Virus record (IMG/VR): IMGVR_UViG_3300034022_000278
Location: 1-64,000 of that record
Source: a virus
Length of the DNA stretch: 64,000 nt
Strand: one strand, 5' to 3'
The position numbers were made by a program, and so were the translations under genes. Under the pieces are notes generated by a model. It had not been told where the DNA came from. It was given only the letters and a program-made list of their open reading frames with translations, and made no database searches. This document shows positions 9,172 to 17,560 of this stretch, one piece after another; position 1 is the first letter of the stretch; each line of letters opens with the position of its first letter.

Positions 9172-10461
9172 TTACACCATATCAAAGTTAGCAGCTGTCA
9201 AACCTAAAGCTTGAACAAATGTTTCACCGTTGTTTGCAGTCACTGTATCCAATAAACCTAATGGAGAAGTAGAGTCAAGATTCAAATAAACGAAAACACT
9301 ACCTTTTCCACCGTCCATAGAAACAAGACCTGAAATTGATTCTTCCCAAGCAATACCCAAACAAGAGTAACGAGAAGATAATACTGTATTTGTTCCAATA
9401 CCTGGAATTTTTACAAATTGGTCTCTTGAAATAGCAGGAGTAGAAGTTTGTTGCATTTCTCCTTCAAATCCATAACCCATGTATTCATCCATTGCAACTT
9501 GTTGCCATGTACCATTACCGTTAAATGCTCCTACCATGTGAGATACTAATGTAGTAGTATCAGAGAAAGTTGCAGTAAAACGATTAGCATAGTAATCACG
9601 GAATTGATTTACATCAAATGGTGCCGCAACACCTGTGATAGCGATACCCCAGTTAGTAACTGCAGTCAATTTACCGTGAGTAGTAGCATAAGCAGTACCA
9701 GTTGCTAAAGCAGTTACAGTAGTTCCTTGGAAAGCAACAGTTAACGTAACTGTAGTTGTAGAAGGTACAGTAGCTACTTCATAAGTTGCTCCTGCAATAA
9801 ATACTAAGTCACCAATTGCTAAAGAGTGTGCTGCTGAGTAAGTCAACAATTTAGATTGGTTAGTAGCTGCCAAAGTTGTAGCTCCAATTGCTGCTGCAGT
9901 ACCATCAGATATTGCTTCAAATTTTACATAACCATTTGCAGGTTCTTGATTAGTGAAGTTTCTGATACCACTTTTCATTAACAAAATAGCTAATTCACGT
10001 TGAGTACCAGCAGCATCTGTACGAACAGGTCCAGCAAATAAACTCATTGGCTGAGAACGGTTAGCTGCATCATTATCACGCTTACGTAATTTGATCCAGA
10101 AATCAGTAAAATTAGCCGCAGGAAGAGATCCTGTTGTACCATTATAACCGATTACTGATCTTTGTTGAACTGCAGGTTTGTGACGAGAGATAGTAAATTT
10201 AACTTTACCTTTAGTCAAAACAGGAGACTTCAAAAAAGATTTAGAAGTTCCACGACCCTCAACTACGAAGAATTTATCTCCATCAGCTAATAGCGCATAT
10301 TCAGTATTACTAATTCGTTGCATTCCTGCATTTACTAATACTACAGCTCCTGAAGGTAAGTTAGCAGGAGTAACAACTGTACCCACTGTAGGCAAAGTAG
10401 AACTTGCAACTGTACCATCGTTCAGTAATACGCTGAACACGTTGTTTGCTTTTCTTAACAT
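9172..10461 (-). CDS. Probable abundant head-associated structural protein, 429 aa
   Basis: An Ala/Thr-rich protein (MLRKANNVFSVLLNDGTVAS...) with long beta regions, including an Ig-like stretch (VATVPSTTTVTLTVAFQG, about residues 230-250). It has its own GC-rich terminator and more optimal-looking codons than its neighbours, both suggesting a high-copy virion component. Its position one gene past the connector-like 254-aa gene suggests head auxiliary or tail-tube material. I cannot name the family with confidence. Confidence 0.6.
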   Translation of the reverse strand: MLRKANNVFSVLLNDGTVASSTLPTVGTVVTPANLPSGAVVLVNAGMQRISNTEYALLADGDKFFVVEGRGTSKSFLKSPVLTKGKVKFTISRHKPAVQQRSVIGYNGTTGSLPAANFTDFWIKLRKRDNDAANRSQPMSLFAGPVRTDAAGTQRELAILLMKSGIRNFTNQEPANGYVKFEAISDGTAAAIGATTLAATNQSKLLTYSAAHSLAIGDLVFIAGATYEVATVPSTTTVTLTVAFQGTTVTALATGTAYATTHGKLTAVTNWGIAITGVAAPFDVNQFRDYYANRFTATFSDTTTLVSHMVGAFNGNGTWQQVAMDEYMGYGFEGEMQQTSTPAISRDQFVKIPGIGTNTVLSSRYSCLGIAWEESISGLVSMDGGKGSVFVYLNLDSTSPLGLLDTVTANNGETFVQALGLTAANFDMV

Positions 10462-10495
10462 TTCTGTTTGTTTTTAAATTAATATTATTATTTAT

Positions 10496-11260
10496 TTATT
10501 CTAGTTCCTTAAAAGGTTCTACTATTTGCATTTTTTGTTCTTTTACTCTTTGATACATTAAGTCCATTGCTATATCTATTATAACTATATGGGTAGATGT
10601 ATCTAACTCGCAATTTTGTTGATTAGCAGGAGTATCTCTATCTACTACAATTGCTTGTGGATTTTTAATATATCGCATGTGATATATGTTTATGTTAAAA
10701 GTACCATCTGTAAACAACTCATGTCGTTTAGCAGTTGCAGGAGCAGTAGGCGATATACCTGTTACCTGTCTGGAGAATTCCGATCTCCATATTCTAGCAT
10801 CTCCCGAGGATTTGTAGAAAGGTTTTTTATATTTGCTCCAACTGAATCTCTGCATCTCGTTGTGAGCAATCTGGACAACATATCCTACAATATTAGTTGT
10901 TGTTCCACATGTCATTTTATCTATAGTACATTCTTCGTATATAGTGTACATGTGGTCTAACGGTAAATCAAAGAACTTTCCTGTTACATCTGTGTTCACA
11001 ATTATTCCTGCTTGTGATGCAGAAGGGGTTAGGGCAGGAGCATCTTTGATAAGTGCTCCCAAACCTTGATCCCTAATTTCTGTTTCTTGAAAGCCTTTAC
11101 CCTTTCTATTATTTAATTCGTCAAAGTATTTTTTAACATATAACTGCTCAGCCTCTGTTAGTACAGAAGATAATTCAAAATCTTCATAACCAGGGGAACC
11201 AAAACTATCACTTCTGTCTAGTTTCAATTCTAATTCATCGGCCATTTGGTTTGCAGTCAT
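10496..11260 (-). CDS. Head-tail connector (portal-adaptor/ring) type protein, 254 aa
   Basis: The N-terminus (MTANQMADELELKLDRSDSF, then PGYEDFELSSVLTEAEQLYV) matches a layout I know from crAss-like and related podovirus neck proteins: an N-terminal helical bundle, then a beta domain, and a C-terminal helix carrying IVIIDIAMDLMYQRVKEQK. Such proteins stack under the portal and close the head. The assignment rests on pattern recall and on position two genes past the capsid gene, not on a catalytic motif. Confidence 0.55.
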   Translation of the reverse strand: MTANQMADELELKLDRSDSFGSPGYEDFELSSVLTEAEQLYVKKYFDELNNRKGKGFQETEIRDQGLGALIKDAPALTPSASQAGIIVNTDVTGKFFDLPLDHMYTIYEECTIDKMTCGTTTNIVGYVVQIAHNEMQRFSWSKYKKPFYKSSGDARIWRSEFSRQVTGISPTAPATAKRHELFTDGTFNINIYHMRYIKNPQAIVVDRDTPANQQNCELDTSTHIVIIDIAMDLMYQRVKEQKMQIVEPFKELE

Positions 11261-11263
11261 ATC

Positions 11264-12202
11264 TTAATTTCTTTTTGCTAAATCAATTTTTGCTTTTACT
11301 CTCAATTTTACTTCTTGATTGTCAGGGTTAAGTAAGTAGTTAATAACATCAGTCATATCTCCTAACTCAGCACCATTATCAAGTGTGTATCTTTTTTCAC
11401 CTTTACGAATAACTGCACCAGCTTCTACAGCTTCTTGTACAAAGATTCTTTCAGCATATTGTGGATGGTTAACAATCTCTAAGAAATATGTAGGATTACT
11501 GTCTACAATATTTAATACTTCGTTCTTCAACCATTCGTCATTTGCTGTAGCAGGTATAGTTCTACCAAGAGATTTAATAAATCCTATTGTAGCTGTTTTA
11601 CTATTTGTAATTTCTGCGTACTTAACAAAAGCATTTGCTTTAACACTAGCTTCTTCTAATTTCTTAGTAGTTACCTTGCTTTCGTCTACAATCATAAACT
11701 CATAAGTAGCTTTTAATGTTCTATCATCATAAGATGGTGATATACGCATTTTATCAGCTAACAATATAAGATACTTTAACATATCTAAAGACTGATTAAG
11801 ATTTAATGTTGTACCTTCTTTTGTAAGTACTACACGTCCTCTTCTGTCTGTTCTCCAGAAGTTATCCTCTTGCTTAAGTGTTGGGTTTAAATCCACACCT
11901 AATTCTTTTTCAAAGAACTCTTTTTGAGTCATTCCGTTAGGAAAAGACTCCATGTATTTTTGAACTTTAACTCTCTTTTGGTCGTCCAAAATTACTTTTA
12001 CTCCGCCTCCCAAGTTTGCATTATTAAGCGGAACTTGAAAGCTTCGTTTTGTTTTATTGTACATGAAAGGATCTTTTTTGTTATCCTGTCCTTGTACTAA
12101 TAAGGTACTCCATTTCCCCGATGATTCTACTGGTTTTATAGCTACGATTCTATTTTGTAGAAAAGATCCATAAATTTGTTTTTCAATTTTTGCTGTTTCC
12201 AT
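11264..12202 (-). CDS. Head-region protein between capsid and connector genes, 312 aa
   Basis: A Lys/Glu-rich mixed alpha/beta protein with a conserved-looking C-terminus (VIRKGEKRYTLDNGAELGD, then INYLLNPDNQEVKLRVKAK). A similar ending occurs in crAss-like head-cluster proteins of unknown role. It lies just past the capsid terminator, 3 bases upstream of the connector-like gene. It could be an internal or neck component. No enzyme motif is seen. Confidence 0.55.
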   Translation of the reverse strand: METAKIEKQIYGSFLQNRIVAIKPVESSGKWSTLLVQGQDNKKDPFMYNKTKRSFQVPLNNANLGGGVKVILDDQKRVKVQKYMESFPNGMTQKEFFEKELGVDLNPTLKQEDNFWRTDRRGRVVLTKEGTTLNLNQSLDMLKYLILLADKMRISPSYDDRTLKATYEFMIVDESKVTTKKLEEASVKANAFVKYAEITNSKTATIGFIKSLGRTIPATANDEWLKNEVLNIVDSNPTYFLEIVNHPQYAERIFVQEAVEAGAVIRKGEKRYTLDNGAELGDMTDVINYLLNPDNQEVKLRVKAKIDLAKRN

Positions 12203-12239
12203 TTTTGCTGTCTTAATTAATTCTCTTTATTAAAAATGT

Positions 12240-12266
12240 CCCCTCGAGGCGTTCAACTCCGAGGGG
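12240..12266 (-). terminator. Intrinsic terminator after the major capsid gene
   Basis: A GC-rich perfect 7-bp stem (CCCCTCG at 12240-12246 with CGAGGGG at 12260-12266) has a 13-base loop. On the minus strand it is followed by ACATTTTTAATAAAG. It lies 17 bases past the capsid stop codon. Terminating after the capsid gene lets this message accumulate independently of the neck genes. Confidence 0.85.
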
Positions 12267-12283
12267 ATCATTTCCTATAGTTT

Positions 12284-13795
12284 TTATCTTTCTACTGAAA
12301 GACGTAAATCTACTACTTTTGTAGGATCTTCGATCATCAATCCACCCCACTTCTGGAAGTGTACTGAGTAACCGTCTACTGGAGAAGCTACCATCTTTGG
12401 TGAACCTTTACCTGCAGGAGAGAAAGGATCTCTCATACCTGGGATATACGCCCAGTTGTAATCTGGAACTCCTTTTGGCTTAACTCGGTAGATACCTGCA
12501 TTGTCGCCATAATCCAAAGCAAGGATTCTGTGTGATTCAACAAGACCTTTTCCATCTGGGTGACGTTGTGGGAAGTAAACATCATCATCGAAGAAATCAA
12601 CGATTTCAACTTTGATAACAACTCCGTTGTACCATTCGTACACGTTCCACTGTGGTTCCATTAAACCTTTAGTGTTATTACCACCTAAGTTACCTGCATC
12701 TGTGTTAGACATCAAGAATTTATCAGAAATTACTGTGAATTTTCCTGTTCCTGATTTAGCTTGGATTTGCTTAGAGATTTCAATAGCACCGAATTCTCCT
12801 GTTAACAAGTGAATTACACGCTTACCTCTTTCAATTTTACCAACACCCATATCTAACAACAATTCTAAATGCCAGTCAAGGTCATAAGAGTTATAGTAGT
12901 GAACATTAGATGGAGCAATTTGCTCGAAGAAACCTGCACCTGATTCGATAGCATATTTAGTCTTGTCATCTTTGTTTAAATACTTGTGATCAGCTGTCCA
13001 GTTTTTCTTACCGTACATCAACATACGAGCAAACATTTCTTCACACTGGTGATGAGCTACCATATCTTGGTAGTTAATCCAGATTGATTCTTGTTGACCT
13101 TTGTAGTTAAATCCAAACTCTAATGGTTCGTTTTTACCTTTGTTGATAGTATTACCTGCAACTTCATACTCCATACGCAATGTAGAAGGACGATTTTCCA
13201 TTCTCCAAGGAGATGTAAAATACGGCTTAGCACCTTGGTAAGATAGAGTAGATGGAGACAAAGAGTAAAATTTAGACCAACGACCTCCGATAGACAATTC
13301 CTCAGAAGGAACAGACTTAGTAGAGCTATCAGTTACTAATTCAACTTCAACTTTGTAACGAGAACCTGCGTCCATAGATTTTTTAACCAACAAGTGGTAA
13401 TCATCTACTTCTCCACGAAGTACGTTAGTTTCTTCAAACAACGGTTCGTCAAAGATTAAGTAAAAACGCTCTCCGTTAGCACCAACATTTGCTGGGAAAG
13501 TCCCTGCAGAAATAGTACGTCCGTCAATTGTTTCAGCATCTACTAGAGGAAGATTCTTGTCGTGTTGACCTTGCAACATCCAGTTATAGAAACCATTTTC
13601 TTGTTCCACCTCTTTAACAGGGAAACGATCTACGAATTCACGTAATTTACCTTGAAGGTTAGTTTTGTATATCTGTTTGATAACATTACTAATCAACTGT
13701 GGCTTTTGTTGATACAAAGCGTGGAAGTGGTTATCTGTAACCAATCCATTGTAATCTTTAGCTTCATACCTTTGTAATGGGAGTAATTGAGCCAT
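12284..13795 (-). CDS. Major capsid protein, crAss-like HK97-type, 503 aa
   Basis: The start (MAQLLPLQRYEAKDYNGLVT), the length of about 500 residues, and the place between a scaffold-like gene and neck genes match crAss-like capsid proteins. Such proteins polymerise into the icosahedral shell on an HK97 fold. The gene has the most regular codon usage in the block, a separate A-rich leader, and a strong terminator directly after the stop, all in keeping with very high expression. No N-terminal cleavage propeptide is obvious. Frames at 12433-12621 and 12612-12812 are shadows. Confidence 0.88.
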   Translation of the reverse strand: MAQLLPLQRYEAKDYNGLVTDNHFHALYQQKPQLISNVIKQIYKTNLQGKLREFVDRFPVKEVEQENGFYNWMLQGQHDKNLPLVDAETIDGRTISAGTFPANVGANGERFYLIFDEPLFEETNVLRGEVDDYHLLVKKSMDAGSRYKVEVELVTDSSTKSVPSEELSIGGRWSKFYSLSPSTLSYQGAKPYFTSPWRMENRPSTLRMEYEVAGNTINKGKNEPLEFGFNYKGQQESIWINYQDMVAHHQCEEMFARMLMYGKKNWTADHKYLNKDDKTKYAIESGAGFFEQIAPSNVHYYNSYDLDWHLELLLDMGVGKIERGKRVIHLLTGEFGAIEISKQIQAKSGTGKFTVISDKFLMSNTDAGNLGGNNTKGLMEPQWNVYEWYNGVVIKVEIVDFFDDDVYFPQRHPDGKGLVESHRILALDYGDNAGIYRVKPKGVPDYNWAYIPGMRDPFSPAGKGSPKMVASPVDGYSVHFQKWGGLMIEDPTKVVDLRLSVER

Positions 13796-13830
13796 TTTTT
13801 TCTTTTGTTATTAATTGTTAGACGAATAAT

Positions 13831-15021
13831 TTATTTATTTCCCTTAGTTGCTCTTTCAAGCAAACTTAGTATTCCTTCTGTTTTTTGAGAAGTTTCCATA
13901 GAGGTATTTCTACCTACTCCTCTTTGCTCTTCAGCTGCTATAACTTTATCTAGTTCGTTAATAGCGGCAGTCTTAGCAACTGCTTTTAATTTAGCAATAT
14001 CTGGTTTAAACTTACCTTCTTTATCTAAATTAAATAATCCCATAGTATCGTAGTAGTTAATTAACATCTCAAACTCTACAGGGTTTCTTTGTTGTTTATA
14101 CATTAAACTATTAAACTCTTTCCCTGATTTAGGGTCCGTGTAAACTGGGTTTACTATATTGCTTTTTAATTTATCCTTAGCAATTTTATTAAGACTTAAA
14201 CCATCGATGAAAGATTCTCTTGTATCAATGTGTCCTAATAAATTCTCAAATGCATCTGTCTGTGCTTTTTGAGCTGCTTTAGTCTTTAGCTCTTTACTGC
14301 TTCTAGACTCCTGAATAACTGATTGCGCTTGTGTCTTTAGTTCAGGAATTGCTTTTAGTGCCTTTTCCTCTAATTTATTTACTGCTAACGCATCGTCTAT
14401 CGCTTCTAATGCATCTGCATCTGAGAAGTTTTTAGCTTTTAATTGTTCAAAGTAGATTTGTTTCTGCAAATTTTCATCTGCTTTAATATCTTCTACTCCA
14501 ACACTATCAAAGAACTCTAATCTCTGTGCCATAAGAATAGCATTGTCGGTATCATCAAATGCATCTTCGATTTCTAAAAATCTTTTCTTTGCAGACGACA
14601 TGCCTTTTTTCCAATTCTCTTCTTTGGCCTTAAAATTTGTTTCAACTGTTTTGCTTACTAAATCTTTAATAGAATCAAATGTTCCTGGCATCTCGTCTAA
14701 CTTTTCCATCTCTTCAACGGTTAAGACTCCTGCTGTAACAAGTTCTTTCATTAATGCTTTGTAAACTATCTCATTCTTGTTCTCGTTAGAACCTGAATCT
14801 TTTGTCTCTGTTGCTGCTACTTGTGTAGCTTTGCTTTCCCGTGTAGTAGTATCGTCTCCTTTTTCCGCTACTACAGGTGTTAATGTAAATTCTTCTGCTG
14901 AATCTTCTAAAGGTTCTCCGCCTTCATTTTTTGATTCTACTGCTGAATTTAGTTCTTCTGCCGACATTATTTGAAGTCCTTCAAACAAGTCATTGATATC
15001 TGCATCCATATTTGCTGTCAT
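13831..15021 (-). CDS. Probable scaffolding protein, 396 aa
   Basis: A very charged protein with an acidic, low-complexity N-terminal third (SAVESKNEGGEPLEDSAEEF and a Thr/Glu-rich stretch). Long Glu/Lys/Ala helices likely to form coiled coils follow to the C-terminus. There is no Cys-rich or catalytic motif. Placement between portal and capsid genes, size and composition fit an internal scaffold that guides shell assembly. In this group such proteins are poorly conserved, so the call is by context. Confidence 0.65.
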   Translation of the reverse strand: MTANMDADINDLFEGLQIMSAEELNSAVESKNEGGEPLEDSAEEFTLTPVVAEKGDDTTTRESKATQVAATETKDSGSNENKNEIVYKALMKELVTAGVLTVEEMEKLDEMPGTFDSIKDLVSKTVETNFKAKEENWKKGMSSAKKRFLEIEDAFDDTDNAILMAQRLEFFDSVGVEDIKADENLQKQIYFEQLKAKNFSDADALEAIDDALAVNKLEEKALKAIPELKTQAQSVIQESRSSKELKTKAAQKAQTDAFENLLGHIDTRESFIDGLSLNKIAKDKLKSNIVNPVYTDPKSGKEFNSLMYKQQRNPVEFEMLINYYDTMGLFNLDKEGKFKPDIAKLKAVAKTAAINELDKVIAAEEQRGVGRNTSMETSQKTEGILSLLERATKGNK

Positions 15022-15098
15022 TAATTAGTTACAATATTAAAAAAATTTTTATACATAGTCTATAAATTATTTATGAATTCATCTATAGTCCTATAGCT
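15022..15098 (-). other. AT-rich gap between portal and scaffold genes
   Basis: This 77-base gap has an imperfect inverted segment (TATAGTC, ATGAATTCAT, CTATAG) and a T-rich run on the minus strand. It could hold a weak terminator for the portal transcript or a promoter for the scaffold and capsid genes. Nothing definite. Confidence 0.3.
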
Positions 15099-17534
15099 TT
15101 ATTTAGTCTTAGGTTTGGCATTAATCGCTTGTTTTTGAATTTCCTCTCTAGCTTGATTGGCTCTTTGAGTCTCTGCAAGTTTCTCTTCTGCTATTCTAAC
15201 CTGATCTTGTTTATACTTTTCATCTACATCGGTACGTCTAATATCTAAATAATCATCTATACCGTTATTATCTGTATCTACTCTTGCCCCATCTGCTGCA
15301 TGTCGACTATTAGTATTATCTTCTTTCATGCCTGCAATCTGCAAGTTAGCTGCGATCTGTTCTCGTTTTATTGCTATCTCGTCATCGTGGAATTTAATCT
15401 CTACTTGACGTTGTGCATCTTTGTCTGCCATAAGAGCTTTAGTCTGCTCTTCTTGAGAAGCCATTTTCTTCTCTTCCATTTGCTGTCCTTCTTCTTTAAT
15501 TCTTCTTGCAGAATCTTCTAGTCTTCTAGCAACTTCTTGTACAGACTCTGATTGTGTAATAGCAATAAGATCCGATATAGTAGCTTGGCCATTTTGAATA
15601 GCTGCTTGAGATAACGCTCTTAAGTCGTCATATAATTGCGTATCGTTTGTAGAATTAGATACATGAACATCATATTCTGAAGCTACAAACTCGTCAAATT
15701 TAGTCACAATGTGTTGGCCCATATCGTCTAATAAGAACTGACCCTTTTTAGGATTTTTCTTATAAGCATATTTACAAGCCTCTAAGAATTTAGTAAGAAC
15801 TCTTTTACGGAAGTTAGCATCTATTGCAAACCATTTCTCAGTAATGTGTGAAGTCTGTGATACTTCCATTTCTACACTACCGTTAGATTGTCTATTACTT
15901 ATTTGGCCTTCTCTAGCTCCTGATACACCTGCAACTTTACCAAGAGTATTTTCTATGTCTAACATCAGATTAGTATACATACTAATTTCGTTAGGGTCGC
16001 CTACTTGTATTTGTTGTGCTGTTAATGTGTTAAATGCTCCTGCAGATTTACCTTGTGAAGGTCCTTTAAGAATCTCATTAGTTGGGTCTAACCATGCAAA
16101 CTTATTAATAGTTACATAGCGCATCCACTCTTTTGGATCCCAACCAGATGGCACCAGTGAAGAGTTCAGGGCAGTGAAAGACCCTTTGTATGTAGCAATA
16201 GCTAATTCTCTTTTGTAATATGATATATCGTAAGAGTATGTAAATGGTTTCATTATATCCATCAATGATTGTACTTTGTAATCATTGGTACTATTTACAC
16301 TTCCTACATACGGAGGAGTTCCTTTAGATTTATTTACTAAAGATTTAGAAGCATAAGGTACAGGGCGCATTACTGTGTAAACGTGGTCAGCAATTTTAGT
16401 ACCTTCCATCCATTCGTTTACCCATATCCATTTTACTGTTTCTCCTAATTCTTTTTTAGGTTTATAATCTTCAGGAACCCAATCCTTTTGTTCTTGTCCA
16501 TCTTGATCGAAGAATGTAAGTTCCCCTACCTTTCTTCTACTTCTCCAACATACTTTCAATACTCTTACGTTTCCGTAAGTATCAAAAGCTCCTGAGAAAG
16601 TTCTAGTTCCCATTTCATTTGGGTGAAAAATACTTAATGCTCCTTGCTCTCCATAATAATCATAAACAGATACGTCACGATTAAGTCCGATACCACCGCC
16701 TCCAGCGGAAGCATCAGTTTTTCCTCGTTCTAAGAAATCTATATCGTCCTCTGATAACTCTTCCCAATAGTCATCTACTATTTGTCCTACAGATTTATAT
16801 CCGTATTCAACAATAATATCTGCATCTTCAATATACATAGAGTTGCCTCCCATTGTATATAAGTTCATCGGGTTAACTCGTCGCATAACAGGGTTACCTC
16901 CTAATACTCCGCAATACATTATTTCTTCACCGCTCACTAGTAAATCCTCAAAAGTGCGCAAGAAAGTAAAATCAAAATCCCCTTCTTTGTATTCTTTTTT
17001 TAGTATTTTATTAGCTGTAATTTCAGCTACATCCTGGTATTCGTAAGTTTGATAATTCTGTAATTTCTGAAGTCTCTTTTGTATTTCTTCATCAGAAATT
17101 GAAGTAGTTTTAATAATGCCTGTTAACTCAGCTTTAATTTGCTCCATTAACTCAGCTTCTTTTCTCCCAATACCATCAGTATCGTTAGCTGATATATAAG
17201 CTTTAAATTCTTTTTTTCTTTTAGAGTATTCTCCTAATAGTAAATTAATTTTAGAATTCTCAATGCCCACATGCTGAAAAGATGCAGGTAAAGACTCGAG
17301 ATCCAGATTGTCTGGATTAATAAATTTTTCAAAATCCTTAACGTTGATTATATTAGCCCTTAAATTATAGTTAGCTTTTTTATTCTTAAAGTTAGAACGT
17401 AGGTTTACATCAGAAGTTAATAAATGCTCTGCAAAATCCATATTCTTTTTAAACCAATTGTCATCTTTTTTGGAATCAGGTAGCTTCTGTCTAGGGAAAC
17501 TAATATATCCTTGCATTTTAACTGGAGAACTCAT
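15099..17534 (-). CDS. Portal protein, crAss-like, 811 aa
   Basis: It forms the dodecameric ring at the packaging vertex. The N-terminal two thirds match crAss-like portals: a helical wing (about 1-200), a crown/clip region with FEDLLVSGEEIMYCGVLGG at about 200, YDISYYKRELAIATYKGS at about 430, and a Gly-poor stem. The C-terminal 170 residues are a Gln/Glu/Lys-rich coiled coil (barrel). Near residue 750 they contain DTDNNGIDDYLDI, a calcium-binding thrombospondin-3/dockerin-like loop, which is uncommon in portals. It lies 26 bases downstream of terminase, the usual order. Confidence 0.9.
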   Translation of the reverse strand: MSSPVKMQGYISFPRQKLPDSKKDDNWFKKNMDFAEHLLTSDVNLRSNFKNKKANYNLRANIINVKDFEKFINPDNLDLESLPASFQHVGIENSKINLLLGEYSKRKKEFKAYISANDTDGIGRKEAELMEQIKAELTGIIKTTSISDEEIQKRLQKLQNYQTYEYQDVAEITANKILKKEYKEGDFDFTFLRTFEDLLVSGEEIMYCGVLGGNPVMRRVNPMNLYTMGGNSMYIEDADIIVEYGYKSVGQIVDDYWEELSEDDIDFLERGKTDASAGGGGIGLNRDVSVYDYYGEQGALSIFHPNEMGTRTFSGAFDTYGNVRVLKVCWRSRRKVGELTFFDQDGQEQKDWVPEDYKPKKELGETVKWIWVNEWMEGTKIADHVYTVMRPVPYASKSLVNKSKGTPPYVGSVNSTNDYKVQSLMDIMKPFTYSYDISYYKRELAIATYKGSFTALNSSLVPSGWDPKEWMRYVTINKFAWLDPTNEILKGPSQGKSAGAFNTLTAQQIQVGDPNEISMYTNLMLDIENTLGKVAGVSGAREGQISNRQSNGSVEMEVSQTSHITEKWFAIDANFRKRVLTKFLEACKYAYKKNPKKGQFLLDDMGQHIVTKFDEFVASEYDVHVSNSTNDTQLYDDLRALSQAAIQNGQATISDLIAITQSESVQEVARRLEDSARRIKEEGQQMEEKKMASQEEQTKALMADKDAQRQVEIKFHDDEIAIKREQIAANLQIAGMKEDNTNSRHAADGARVDTDNNGIDDYLDIRRTDVDEKYKQDQVRIAEEKLAETQRANQAREEIQKQAINAKPKTK

Positions 17535-17560
17535 AGTGATAATTTATTTAAGATACAAAT

